A DNA stretch of 64,000 bases from Takakia lepidozioides (Eukaryota > Streptophyta > Takakiopsida > Takakiales > Takakiaceae): assembly GCA_030704615.1 (NCBI GenBank), contig CM060731.1, positions 12,400,001 through 12,464,000 on the forward strand, written 5' to 3'. The notes beneath the pieces are model-generated. The model had not been told where the DNA came from and searched no databases. It worked only from the letters and a program-made list of their open reading frames with translations. Positions 35,170-46,924 of the stretch are shown piece after piece. Position 1 is the stretch's first letter, and the number at the start of each line of letters is the position of its first letter. The translations under genes were made by a program, and so were the position numbers.

Positions 35170-38100
35170 TCAGTCTATATCCCCAAGGTTCTCTTCACTG
35201 AGATCTTCCTCATTGAGGCCTGCAGTAACCAAGGCTGTGCCATTGGTCGAGTCCCTCTTTGAGCTCAGTTCATCATCAATCCTTACACGCGCAGCCTGTC
35301 AACCACAGCCCTACTTAAGACTTTACTGATTATGAAATGGATAGCTTCGAATTCCAGGCACCAAAAACACACGCAAGCCATTGACATGTTTGTGACGAAG
35401 ATAAGTACTAGTAAGCATCATCATGCAGAACTGTCTTGGTGAGGCCATGGCAAATTTAGGGCCTCAGATTTGCTTAATTCACCTGGAACAGTAATTACTG
35501 AACTCCATATCTACATTCAGTAGTATTAGGGACCCCTCTCATAAGAATCGCCCGAGAGCTGACAAACATTTAAGGTAAGAGGCGTGGCCTGCTGCAATGC
35601 ATGCGCCTTCATTGAGTGTCCCCTTGTGGAGCAATCAACTGTTCCGTACCCACATTGCCATAGAAGAAATGTAAGGGCCAGTTGTCGCTAAATCTTGAAA
35701 GGTGCTGAAAATTCTATCAAACCAGTCAGGATGGCTGCCCCGTGTAGTCAATGTAGACCCAACTAATTTAGTGGCTACGAGACAAACAAATGTTGTAGAA
35801 CACACCTTTTCAATGTCAGCACAGACTGCAGGATTCTCCTGTAAAAACTGCACAGCCTTCTCTCGACCCTGGCCCAATCTGCATTGAAACAATCACGATT
35901 TGTTTTCATCAGGAATTCTGCTGCAGAAATAAAAGCAAATGTTCTGTTTGCTTACCACATTCAACATATATCAAAGTGGACCATATGTAAGTGCCAAGTA
36001 GCTCTGGCTGCTAGCATTGCCTAGACTCAGATAACTAACAAAGAGTCATTATGACTATTTGTTCCAAAAAGTACAATTCCGACTAACAGTAACTGGCTGT
36101 AGCTGCTAGTATAGTGATTTTTACTTCAAAAACCCCATGGGCATCTAGCTTAGACCCACTTACCAATTAACACCCCACTCTAACCATGCAATCCAAACAA
36201 TTACCTTGTGTCTCCATAGCTGTACCAGGCACCTTTTCTCACAACTGCACCAACCGCTTCAGAACAATCCAAAATGCAGCCCTGTATAGACCAACAGTCA
36301 TTGCCTAATCCTGTCATGGCACTACACTGGCAGCACATTTGCTAATCTCTAGTCTTTTCAAACAGATTCCCCACCTCTGCCACATGGGACTTGTAGTAGG
36401 CACACAAAATGCAGCTGGGTGTTCCTGTGAACAAAGCCCTCTTTGCCAGCACAAAATCACCTTTTGCTCAAGATGAAAATTTGGAACGTCTGGTTCTTGT
36501 CTTGGTGAATAAGGGGGTACAGAAGCCCCTACGCTTCATTCATAATTACTCATGTCAAAAAAACCTGCTGAACAAAATGCAGACTGGGTGTTCCTGTGCA
36601 CAATGCCCTCTTTGCAAGCAATGCCAACCTGAGAGCTATCACCAAACTTCAGAACGGCCTGAAAAGCCACCACCCACACACTAAGGCAGACATGCAGGCA
36701 CATACAACAAATCCACCAATAATGGATAGAAAAGTGTATACGATTCAACTTACCAGTTTGCAAATCCCTTGTCCAAAGATTATGTCAAACTCCGCGACCT
36801 TGTATGGCCTCGATACCTGCCCTTGCCATCACATGAGAAATTCATGGTATGAATATGGTTACATACTACCTCCTTAAATCTTTCACACAAGTAGAATGTA
36901 CACTATAAAACTAATCAGAGAAGCACTTCAGTTCATATGACAAGGAAGATCCAAGCACTAGCAACCTCCCACAATCCATTGAACAGTAATAGTTTATTAA
37001 TTAGGAGTCTCACTTCCTAATTTATGTGATAGTGAAGCAGGCGACTACCTTGCTCTTCTGCACTCGCACCCTGGCTCGAATGCCAATATCCTCCTCACCC
37101 CTTGGCTGCGTAGACAACTGGCCATCTCAGTCTCCCTCATCAGGCAGAATATGACAACATTGCAGGATTGAAGCTGATTGATTGAGAAATATAACAGCAC
37201 CCACCGACTTAATCTTTCCAGCATTCCGAATGTCGAGTCGGAGAGAGGCAAAGAACTTTAGAGCTAAACCCCCGCTGGTAACTTCTGGGTTCCCAAACAT
37301 TACAGCAATCTGTATAGCATGCACCAAGCAGTTTGTAAGAAAGGGCATCTCCATAATCACAGACATCAAAATGATGCGATAAACTGCAAAATAGCATTCT
37401 GGATTGAAAACCCATTTAGTGTCACAACAATGTAAACCAGTGAAGCCCAGTACCAGATACTTCAAGTTTGTTGGCTTAGCACTCCATAGACTCATAAGCT
37501 CCACACTACTTGAATACTGTGAGATCACTATCATGTAGTTTTAACCTTCTGCATTACAGCCACATGGCTACAATTCCTAGAGAAGACAAATGTCGACGGG
37601 TTGTGCTTAACAGAAGTTATTGACCCTTATGAGTTGACAATGAATAGCCTGCTACTGGCAGCAAAAGCTATTTGATAGCCAATTGACAGAGCTCTGTTTT
37701 GCCAGTGTGGATTTCCACCAAGCAGTCAACCAATGAATGATTCAGCACAACTGACCTTGTGCCGGATTTGATTTATGAAAATAAGAGTGCAACCAGCACG
37801 TGAGGCATTGGCAGACATCTTACGTAGCGCTTGGCTCATGAGGCGTGCTTGTAGCCCCATCTGCTGCATTCCTATCTCCCCCTGCCATCCAAGATGACAC
37901 ATGTCAGTAAGTTTTTGCAAGGTGCTCCCACACCAGACCAACTCACAACTGCATGTTTGTTGCTTCCAAGTCATTTAAGACCTCAAGATGTAATCACAAA
38001 TGTAGATATAACACATTGGTACCTCAATCTCAGCACGTGGTGTGAGTGCGGACACAGAGTCGATGCAAATGATGTCCACTGCCCCAGATCTGCACATCCG

Positions 38101-40496
38101 GTCGGCGGCTGAGAGAGACACAGCAATATTAGTGAGATTCCTTGATAAACTTGTGCAGCTCATCGCCCTCCCAAATCAGTTATCTTTGAATCGCACATGT
38201 GATTTTGGATAAGAAAAAGGATGCCTGAGCAGCCTGGATCTCTGTCTTTAACCTTAATAAGTCCCAGCACTCATATCAACCCTGGTCAGTTGCTTGAACA
38301 TCACTACAGTAAAGCATGAGTATAATTTAGGGAGCAGAATCAGGGCAGAGCATACTCTCAAGGGCCATTTCTCCATTGTCAGGTTGGCAGACAATCAAAT
38401 TCTCCACATCAACACCCAATGCCTTCGAGTAATACGGATCAAAGCAGTGCTCCGCATCGACTAGCATTGCATTTCCCCCCCGTTTCTGCTTTCCATCCCA
38501 GCCAAGATGCCCACAATGTGACGGCCACTTTGTCAAACTGTCAATGTGTTCTCTTGAACCTATATCCAGAATGACAAAGATTTTTAAGAAGTTGCAACAC
38601 TCATACACTTTATTGTACTCCAACCTTACACCCCAGACAAAACTACTGGCAAGAAGGTGATACATCTACACTGCTCTGCATTTTCTAAGCTCCTATCACT
38701 TCGAACAGGTTGAAGCCAATGGCAGGGTAGTGGAGACCCGGTAGAGGATGAGGTTATACGAACAGTAGGAATGGCATTATGGGTAGTCATTCTCAGTAGT
38801 TTGCAGTGACGGGAAGAGAATATTTATACTTTCTGTGGACAGAGCGTAGGATCAGATTTATCATAGAGAACCAGACTCAAGCACAAGGGTACCATCAGGA
38901 TTTGTGGATTGGTAAGTGCAAGAAACTGCATCAACACATGGACTGGTAAAGGAAACAGACCTGGATTTCTGCAATGGCATGAAGGGCCAGTGTTGTCTTG
39001 CCGCTACTCTCAGGACCAAAGATCTGTCAAGAAAAAGATGCAAATCAGAGAAAACACAGGTTTCCCAAACTAGGCCACCCATAGCAACGCAAGATGTGCT
39101 TTGACAACCAAATAACCAACTCAGAACACAAAAATTGAGAAGTGTTAATCTTCATTGCAAAATTTAACATACTTTGACAGTCTTCACACAAGCTACAATC
39201 CAGTGTAATGGCTCCATTCTAGTCACAACAAGAAGTCAAGAACTGCAGCTTTTCAGCTGTATCTCTCTGAAAACCACCTACTGAAATGTACACTACGAGT
39301 AATAATCTCCATGACCTTACCACCAAGAGCACAAATTTGAGAACATAAATCTGAAATTTTATGTCCTTGCTGTTTAGATGGATTGACAACCTTCAAGTAC
39401 AGGGTAATGATGTTAGTTTCATGACTCAATAGGCCAAAATAGAAATTCCAGGCTTGCTGACAGAGGCAAGTCAGAGATTTAGAACACACACCTCCACAAT
39501 GCGACCTTTAGGTAGGCCCCCACCTAGCGCATAGTCTAACGTAAGGCATCCACTTGGGAATGTCTCCCTGCACCAGTCACCATCTACGTCGTAAGTTTCA
39601 TTGCGGTACCGTGGTCAACTCTCACTTCCATGGAAAACTGACTAAGGCTCTCAAAGCAACACCGCTAAACACTCTTTACCATACAATCCTTCATTCAACG
39701 GAGGATAGAGTTGAACCCAATCCCTTTTCTTGAAGTTGGCTGATCTTGTTATCCAGTCAAAATCAATATGAGCTAGAGTGTGCTCCACCTTCTGCTTTTT
39801 CCGAAGTCTAAACAAGTGAAAGGATGTGATGCAAAGAAGGGCTGGTAAGAACAGCCTACACAAGGGCTCCGCCAGCACTCCCAAGCCTGGTCACACTTCC
39901 TTTGCCGAAGGAGCCATTAATATCGCTCATTGCTGCTTCCAGTGCTTTTTGCTGCCACCTCACACAAAGTCCCGTCTCAACCAGTCCACATATCCATCCC
40001 CAGGGACAGGAGACAACACAGAATGGAAAGCAAAAGAAAAATCGATGCAAATATTTCCAAACCGTACAAACTCCCCTAGGCTCCTTACTCTGGAACTCAC
40101 ATACGCCGTTTGCCCTCCCTTGCTCTCTCACACAATCTCTTAACTACTGAATTTTCTTCAAATTGGGATCATAACTGCAGTCAAAATTTAGACTCCAAGC
40201 CTGGATCACACAGATCATTTCAAATTAAAATTAAAATTCCACCTGCAGTCTCACATTAGGAAAGTTCTTACTCTTTCAAGTGCGTGATGAAGTTGTTCCC
40301 TCTGAGGATCATCAGGAGCTACATCAGCTGCTGCTCGCCTTGCTTTCACATAGGATGACTCTCGAAGGCCCCGCTGCAGAGTTCCATCGCTCCAACTGCT
40401 CCCGCCGCTACCTAAATTGCAGCCTCCTACGTACGATCCCTTGGCTGGTTTTTGTCTTAGGCCCAGTCGAGGTGAACAAGTTGGACCTGCTAGCAT
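35170..40496 (-). CDS. RECA1: Chloroplast RecA-type recombinase
   Basis: Thirteen exons join in perfect phase to 432 residues: 40272-40496, 39860-39951, 39492-39567, 38961-39023, 38356-38485, 38023-38108, 37756-37881, 37205-37309, 37049-37105, 36754-36816, 36205-36281, 35806-35878 and 35170-35295. The mature region starts near residue 76 ([19 protein letters not shown]). Walker A is GPESSGKTT at 134-142 and Walker B is DIICIDS at 207-213. GNPEVTSGG at 272-280 is in DNA-binding loop L2. The tail [16 protein letters not shown] plus an acidic end ([13 protein letters not shown]) is typical of cyanobacterial-derived plastid RecA. RecA carries out ATP-dependent strand exchange for plastid DNA repair. 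I start at 40496 because the frame begins an Arg/Ser/Gly-rich, transit-like stretch there. An upstream exon (ATG at 40952, donor at 40812) could supply more transit peptide or 5' UTR, but its join is unresolved. The gene looks intact. Confidence 0.93.
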
Positions 40497-41076
40497 CCCA
40501 TTGTAATCCCTTCCTTCACTTTTTCCTGAGTCCCTGTAACACTTACAATGTTCTTGTGACTTAACTGGAAATTACTACACTCCAACCGGGCTACGGAACC
40601 CAGAAATATTAATGCACAAGACAGAAAATCTCCAAATCGAAAACCTCCAATGCATCATAATAGCAACTTCACTCAAACCTAAGATTAAGCGAAATTCTCT
40701 CTCTCCCAACTCCCCCTAAGGACGTATGGATGAAGCAGTGACTAAATGGCATCAATTTGGCGGCGAAGCTCGATCGCTCGGACCAGAAAACCAAATCTAG
40801 AGTGTATCTACCTTTGGAAAGGTTAAGTACTTGAAATTGGAGAGGAATCTACAATCCCCACGCAATACACAGCCATAGAAAAATAGGACACATCTGCTAA
40901 AGAAAACACACCAGAGCGGGATCGGAACACACGCCAAGCCCAAAGATGCCATTACTCCCTTGCCACCTTCTTTGATTCCTTCCCGAGAACTGTCCCTACT
41001 GCAAGCGATGGCTTGAAGGATCTACTACCTAAGCCAGAGCCCTGAAGGCAGAGCGAGGAGAGCGAGAGTCCCGACC

Positions 41077-41100
41077 TAGGGTTTAGGGTTTAGGGTTTAG
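41077..41100 (-). promoter_or_regulatory. Three tandem telo-boxes upstream of the RecA gene
   Basis: The minus strand reads three consecutive AAACCCTA units. They lie about 125 bp upstream of the candidate first-exon ATG at 40952 and about 580 bp upstream of the chosen start. Telo-boxes (AAACCCTA) are known plant promoter elements of translation and DNA-replication genes active in dividing cells. Only three units, next to a gene start, argue against an interstitial telomere. Confidence 0.55.
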
Positions 41101-42026
41101 CAGGCCAGTATTATATAAACTATATTGATTATTATTAAATTGTATAAGAGCATGACGAAAGACTTGTCGGGTGAGTCCCGGAATAAAGACCGGGCCACGG
41201 GATCTCAGTTGCCATTGACAGGCCGTCAACAAAACTCCGGATGACCCGGTACTTCATGGGGCCCCCCTGTCCCACCCGGCCAAGGGCCCCGCATCGTCTC
41301 CTCTCCCCACTTCAGCAGCCAAGTGGCTCTCCACAGAAGGCAAGACCCGGAATCGCTGGGCTCGGATAATCTGCACACACATGCTCGCTTCCTTTGATTT
41401 AATCTAAAGCACTTACTTTGAATTGAACAAGGGCCCAGCTTGAGATGGAAGCTTCGAGGTTTCTATGTGAGGGTGCTCTTCACCTATTCCGTTCCAGTTG
41501 ACTGGTCTTTTCAGTCCTATTCCTTGGATTCGAGCTTTCTGTACAAAGTTGTTACAGAGTGAACCGGACTGTTGAATGTTCCGAAGAGCTCAAAATTGTC
41601 TACTTACACTGTCAGCAAGGCCGGCGGATGTGTCGACAGTCATTCATGCGAAAATTCTTGGACGATAGCTTTGGGACAGTATTGAAGGAAGGGGTAATGG
41701 AGAAAAACAACTAGAAGATGTTGCTAGAGTCCGTGTCAGATCATGTTTCAGACGAATCCTTCGCCTTCAATCACAATAGAATCTCAGTGTATGATTATGG
41801 GGGATATGGCAACCGGTCGTTTTCAGTTGGCCGAAAATTGCTAAATTAAACTGTGGGAGCCAGAGAGAACTTTCGCGATAGCGGAGTTAGTCTTGTGTCA
41901 GCCTCTATAGTATGAACCGGAAGGAGAATTTCCCACCTTTGATAAAATCTTGCCGAGCTGTGTGATCATCCTTTTGTCTAGCAGAATTGACTATATGACT
42001 AATTGATAGCTGAATTGCACAGGGAA
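41101..42026. promoter_or_regulatory. Divergent intergenic region between the RecA and thaumatin-like genes
   Basis: About 0.9 kb separates the telo-boxes of the minus-strand RecA gene from the plus-strand thaumatin-like start, so it must hold both promoters. No clear TATA box or other motif was singled out. Confidence 0.3.
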
Positions 42027-44714
42027 ATGTCGATGCACCGGTTTGACTCCCTGCAGGGTGTCACGAGCAATCGCGTCCTTGGCATCGAAAATGCCGCGTT
42101 GTCAATACCGCAGCTAAGTTCGTTCTTCGTGGCGTTGACGCTTCTGGTCTCCACATCCGGTAAGCGTCTCCTCATTGCTAGCTTCATCAGTTGCTCTCAA
42201 TTCATAGTAGCATCATGGGTAATTGCTATCAAACCGGGAAGCTGTGGCTTCCGATGTTGCTGATCAAAGTCGTAGCAAATAGCTGGTTCTTCAAATAAAC
42301 TGCCATGTACCTGGTAGTACACCAGCGGACGATTCCGTTTCAAATTCAACTCGATGGTTTTCGACCGACTATTGCTGTGATGTCCTGATAGGGTGTGAGG
42401 GTGAAATAGGAAGGGCCGGTCGCGATCTGCAAGAAGATACTATGTGAAATTTATGTTAAGGAATCACTTCTTGTGGAAGGGTGCCCCTCAAGGTCAAGTA
42501 GGGGAGTTCTCAGACGTATTGTCTTCAAATTCGCCGTCTTTATCCCTCCCTCACACACGAGCTGGGATAGATTCAATTGTGATTAGATAGCAAAAACAAG
42601 AATGAATACAGGGGACCTGAAGTTGCCCAGCACCCCTGCGGTACTGGGACAGCCCTCAAACACCATCCAACCCAACGCTACAAAAATATGCCTTTGATGG
42701 AGGGTGTATGAAGCGATTCATGATGAAGAAGAGTCATTGTGCTAGAATGACAACTTCCAGGTAGCTATTTGGTACTGGGTCAAGGGCGCAGGAACTTTTC
42801 CTGTGGATTGTCTGAGAGTGTTCTTTTTTATGTGGTTTGTAAGCCTAGTAGGCCTTCCAGCACACAAATCAGCTGCAACAATCCCTACCATTGACAATGA
42901 ATTGCTGACAAACTAGTATTTGGTTGTAATCATAACAAAATGCAATATAACCTCACAATAAAGGCTCTGTGTCTTGCAGATCAACTGGGAATATCTGCTG
43001 TCTCAGCAGCAACCAAATTCACCTTCATCAATGATTGTAGTTTCAATGTGTGGCCAGGGATAGAACCCAATGCAGGTTCGTCCATCCTGGCTGGTGGGGG
43101 ATTTGCAATGGCCTCAGGGAAAACTTGCGCTGTGAGGGTGCAAAGTGGCTGGACAGGACGATTTTGGGGTCGTAGTGGCTGCTCGTTCAATGGGAATGGG
43201 CATGGAACTTGTGCGACAGGGGACTGTGCAGGATTGTTGGAGTGTGCTGGTGCAGGGGGGACTCCACCTGCTACTTTGGTTGAAATCACCCTAAATGGTG
43301 CAAACGATGATGATTTTTATGACATAAGTTTAGTAGATGGTTACAACTTACCTCTCTCCATTACTGCCAATGGGGGATCTGGCAACTGCGGCAGTGCTGG
43401 ATGCACCAGCGACCTCAATTCCAAGTGTCCACAAGAGTTACAGGTACGTCGCTCCTGTTTTCTAATGAAGGTTTTATCACAGTACCTTGTGATGAGAGGA
43501 CTTCCAAAATGAGAGGACTTTAGACTGGTCTTGTGCTGCAACTCCAAAAATCCTGATCTTGCATGTTCATTTTAGGAGTTCTTAAGGGTAATTCCCTATG
43601 AGGGGTTTCCAAGCAATGCCCAGGATACTTGAGGATCTCCATCCATTCTTGTTCCACTGCTTGAACTTGTTGAGACCTACTGATGAAGCGCCACCATACA
43701 AAAGATCATCCCTACATCAAATGGTTATAACATCATGGGACTAGTATTGTGTGCCTAGTTCCCTCAGTTGTGAATGTGAAGCTTCAGGCACCTGAGGCGG
43801 TAGCCTTCAGGATCGAAGTCTGACTTTTGGTGTTTTTCGGAGGTCCTGGATCAACACATCAAATATCTCTGTCCAATACAACAATCTGCCTCCTTGTTGC
43901 AAATTCTCCTTGTTCAGAGAATTGGGCTGGGTCTGGGATGTGTGGATGGTGACAGACAAATGTGACACCATACAATCATTCGTCAATCTTGACTCAAAAC
44001 TTGATAGAGAATTATATTATGAAGATGCTTCAGCACAAATATGTTTGATCAGACACCTACATCTTGTATGTGCATTTCCTATCAGGTTGTGAGCGGTGGC
44101 CAGGTGGTTGCATGCAAGAGTGCTTGTGATGAATTCCGAACTTCACAATATTGTTGTACCGGCCCGAACAAGACGCCCTCCACCTGTCCCCCAACTAACT
44201 ACTCACGCATATTCAAGGATGCTTGCCCTACAGCTTACAGTTATGCCTATGACGACGGCAGCAGCCAGTTTACCTGCAAGGGAGCCAGCTATACTATCAT
44301 CTTCTGCCCCAATGGTACCTAAGTCAATTTTTGACCATACATAGTGTGTCATGATCAAATAACTCTTTGCCAACTTAGTGTCTCCCACGAGGATTTCTAA
44401 TGTCATTGTGTCGTCCTGTTGCAACCACAGGTTCGTCAAGTGTTGGGCAAGCACAGGCCCCTGGGACAAATCCGGCACCAACAGGTAGCTCAAATCCTGC
44501 ACCTCCAGACAGCACAAGTCCCGCACCAGCAGATGGGGGAGGTGATTCTCCAGGGACCACAGGTACACAGGTAGAGGCACCAGGCTCAACTCATGCTGAA
44601 CCAGCATCGGGGGGTGCTTCTTCACTTCTACCAACCCTGGCTGTCCCCTTTCTTGTCAGCTTGTTCGCCAATGTAGTTGCCAGCCTTGTGATCTGGTATA
44701 AGAGAGTGCAATGA
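42027..44714 (+). CDS. Thaumatin-like (PR-5) protein with C-terminal stalk and hydrophobic tail
   Basis: Four exons (42027-42159, 42980-43443, 44086-44314, 44431-44714) join in phase to 369 residues. A hydrophobic signal segment (SSFFVALTLLVS) precedes cleavage near SAVSAA/T56. The thaumatin domain (about 56-275) shows FINDCSFNVWPG, the family signature GHGTCATGDCAGLLEC, DFYDISLVDGYN and SQYCC. I count 17 cysteines; the usual 16 are present plus one in GKTCAVR. Then follows a stalk of about 55 residues rich in Pro, Ser, Thr and Gly, and a hydrophobic terminus (LAVPFLVSLFANVVASLVIW) ending KRVQ. This suggests a GPI-anchored or membrane-tethered cell-surface form rather than a soluble PR-5. Family members bind beta-glucans or act in pathogen response. 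The start is the first ATG before the signal segment. The gene looks intact. Confidence 0.92.
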
Positions 44715-45359
44715 CACAACGAAGCTCTAATATGTATCCATGACAACAATCCAAGCTTATCAGTGGTAGGAGGCAGTAGGCCTTACATCAGCGACCTTGC
44801 GAGTTCTGTGTTGTGACCACCAAATTTATTCAGGAAGATGCTCATGAGCACTGTCAAATTAAATTAGAGGAGTAGAGATATTCCAAACCCAAGCCTCAAA
44901 AAAGAGGCATTATATTAGCTGGATTGGAGCCTACTTTTTGCATCAAAAGAAATTAGTATTCCTATCAAATCGAGTTGGTATCTGAGCACACCAGTCTGAA
45001 AGACTTTGTATTGTTGCTTCTCCGTTTTAGGTGTATATCAAGATTGTCTTGAAGTTGCAGTGTAGACGATGTGTCTGACACTTGTATGACCCCTTGCATC
45101 CTGCTTGCAAGGATTTCGCCATTGCATATTGATCATTCTGGCCACGTGATAATTCCTGTTTGGGAGCAACAGTGGGTAAGATCAGCAACCTGTCACAATT
45201 CAAAACCCCAACTATGTTCTTGAGTGGAGAAACACTGACCTGTGGAGGAGTATCCATTGAGGGGTGGCCTCCCATTTCCTTGCTTGTGCACTGTTGAGGT
45301 GAGAGAAGGTCTGTTTGGCTGTGCTTTCCTGCGTCTTGAGATTTCTGAGAGTGATCGCA
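44715..45359. other. Intergenic, 3' of the thaumatin-like gene
   Basis: This holds the 3' flank of the thaumatin-like gene. No gene or mobile element end was recognised. Confidence 0.4.
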
Positions 45360-45979
45360 ATGGCATCCAGCTCTGAACGCGGTTGGTTCGAACTTGAGCA
45401 GTACGAAGTTCCTCGAATGAGACAGACCCAGGCATTGGAATCGCGCTACATTTGTGAGCTCGCCCGCAATCTACTACCTGAAAAAAAATTGTGTTTGTTG
45501 ACTACCCGGAAGGAGAGCCCCTCCCGCGTCCTGAGCTGCCCTTAGATACACCACCAGAATTTTGGGCAAAGACTTTTGAGGAGACAACTCACAAGGAGGC
45601 CTCTAAGCCTATCCATACCAAGGCTGAGCGTAGGGAGCAGAATCAACGAATCCAAGAGTCTCTACAAGGAGCTTATGCTGCGCGCTTGCTACTCAAGCTA
45701 CATTCCAGAGAAGTTGCCCTACATATTCCCCTTTCTAGTGTTAAAGAACAGTTGGAGAGAGGAGAGACACTCAGTTGGGCAGTGCTTGGCATTCCGCAGT
45801 TCTCAGTGAGTCGTGAATTGGGCGTAGAGCTCGAGAGCTTTTTGCCACCTGCCAAGCCGAGCCAAGCCGAGTCCCCTACGGTTATAGGAACTGGTAAAGG
45901 GAGGGACGTCATGGGAACGTATGACTGTAAGGTACATATGCCTACAGTTGCTCTACGACCAGGGTTTTATGACTACTAG
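45360..45979 (+). pseudogene. Unrecognised protein gene with one frameshift in a run of eight A
   Basis: The first frame opens with MASSSERGWFELEQYEVPR and runs to LARNLLPEKK. There an A8 tract at 45481-45488 puts it out of phase with a second frame that continues naturally as FVDYPEGEPLPRPELP to the stop at 45979. Together they give about 205 residues, charged and probably soluble, with a helical RREQNQRIQESLQGAYAARLLLKLHSREV segment. I do not recognise the family. A CACTA terminus lies 57-68 bp downstream, so it may be transposon cargo. The single frameshift in a homopolymer could be a real mutation or an assembly error. Confidence 0.45.
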
Positions 45980-46047
45980 TCATGAGGGACTTACTACTAG
46001 AAAATAGTCATGAATCCTAGTCGTGAAACCCTAATTCTGTTGTAGTG
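45975..46047. mobile_element. CACTA transposon end (right end)
   Basis: Reversed, positions 46036-46047 read CACTACAACAGA, identical to the terminus at 8202-8213. Preceding DNA has the same kind of subterminal repeats (tagtcatgaatcctagtcgtg). No left end was found upstream, so the extent of the element is unknown; the frame at 45360-45979 may lie within it. Confidence 0.5.
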
Positions 46048-46924
46048 ATTACATCAGTCCATTTCCTGCTTTTATAATATTTTTTCTAGGCCCCAATTCC
46101 ATGTCAATCTAGCTTGAGACTACCATCACTCGTTAGTTCTAAACTATGCAGTCTTGATACTACAACTAGAGATTAGATCAACATCATGCTAGGCCAGAAT
46201 CAGTCTATCCTCAGATCTGAACTTCACAATGAAAACACTCAAGTCACACTTTCCATCATCTGCAATATGAAAGGCCGACGACTTTACTGATCAGCAGTCT
46301 TTAGCAGCAAAATACTACAAGTGCAAGAGAGCCAGAGACTCCGTGAGTCCTTGCTTTATACATGTTCTGGTCATAGACTGATTTCTAATCCCGCCGACCG
46401 TTCAAATGCTAATTAAATAGCTAGCAAACAATTTTCATCAGCTGAAGCCAACTGGGCATTGAAATATTACGGCTGCCGGGTCTTATCCCCCTCTGCGCCG
46501 TGGGTCCTTTAGTTCTGACTTAGCTAAATTCATACTTCTAGCTACGTCACCCCTTCTTCACTAATTCACTATAAACATGCCAACTAATTGATTTTAATAT
46601 GGCCCCATGCCTATAACAAAGCACCGTTCTACAGTTTGTCTCCACACTGAATTTCATCTGCTGCTCATCCATTTGTCATCCATTCCCCCCATGACTTTCA
46701 TCCTTAGTCGCATTCATCCATGGCTAAATGAAAAACTGAGAAGTCCTTCCATTCGTCATAATTAGATCTCTCTTAATATGCGCCTTGTCTCCGACAAACA
46801 CTACATAATATTGGCTGATCATTTGCTGAAAACTGACTGTCTCCCACACAATGATCCAATGCCACAACATTTTGATCAGACCCTTCCCTAGCACATAGCT
46901 CTTCGCCTGAAGGTCAGTCCAACA
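46048..46924. other. Intergenic, 3' of the BURP gene
   Basis: No coding family, RNA gene or transposon end was recognised. It lies downstream of the minus-strand BURP gene and should contain its 3' UTR. Confidence 0.4.

Noticed and set aside
35170-40496. Bacterial or organellar DNA insertion, suggested by the RecA similarity
   Set aside because: The gene has twelve introns with consistent phase, which is expected of the nuclear gene for plastid RecA.
41077-41100. Interstitial telomere
   Set aside because: Only three units are present, immediately upstream of a gene. Promoter telo-boxes explain this better.
8202-46047. One giant CACTA element spanning the genes between the two identical termini
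   Set aside because: The flanking trinucleotides differ (ata at 8199-8201, att at 46048-46050). The interval holds four normal genes and many independently inserted elements. Two separate insertions are simpler.
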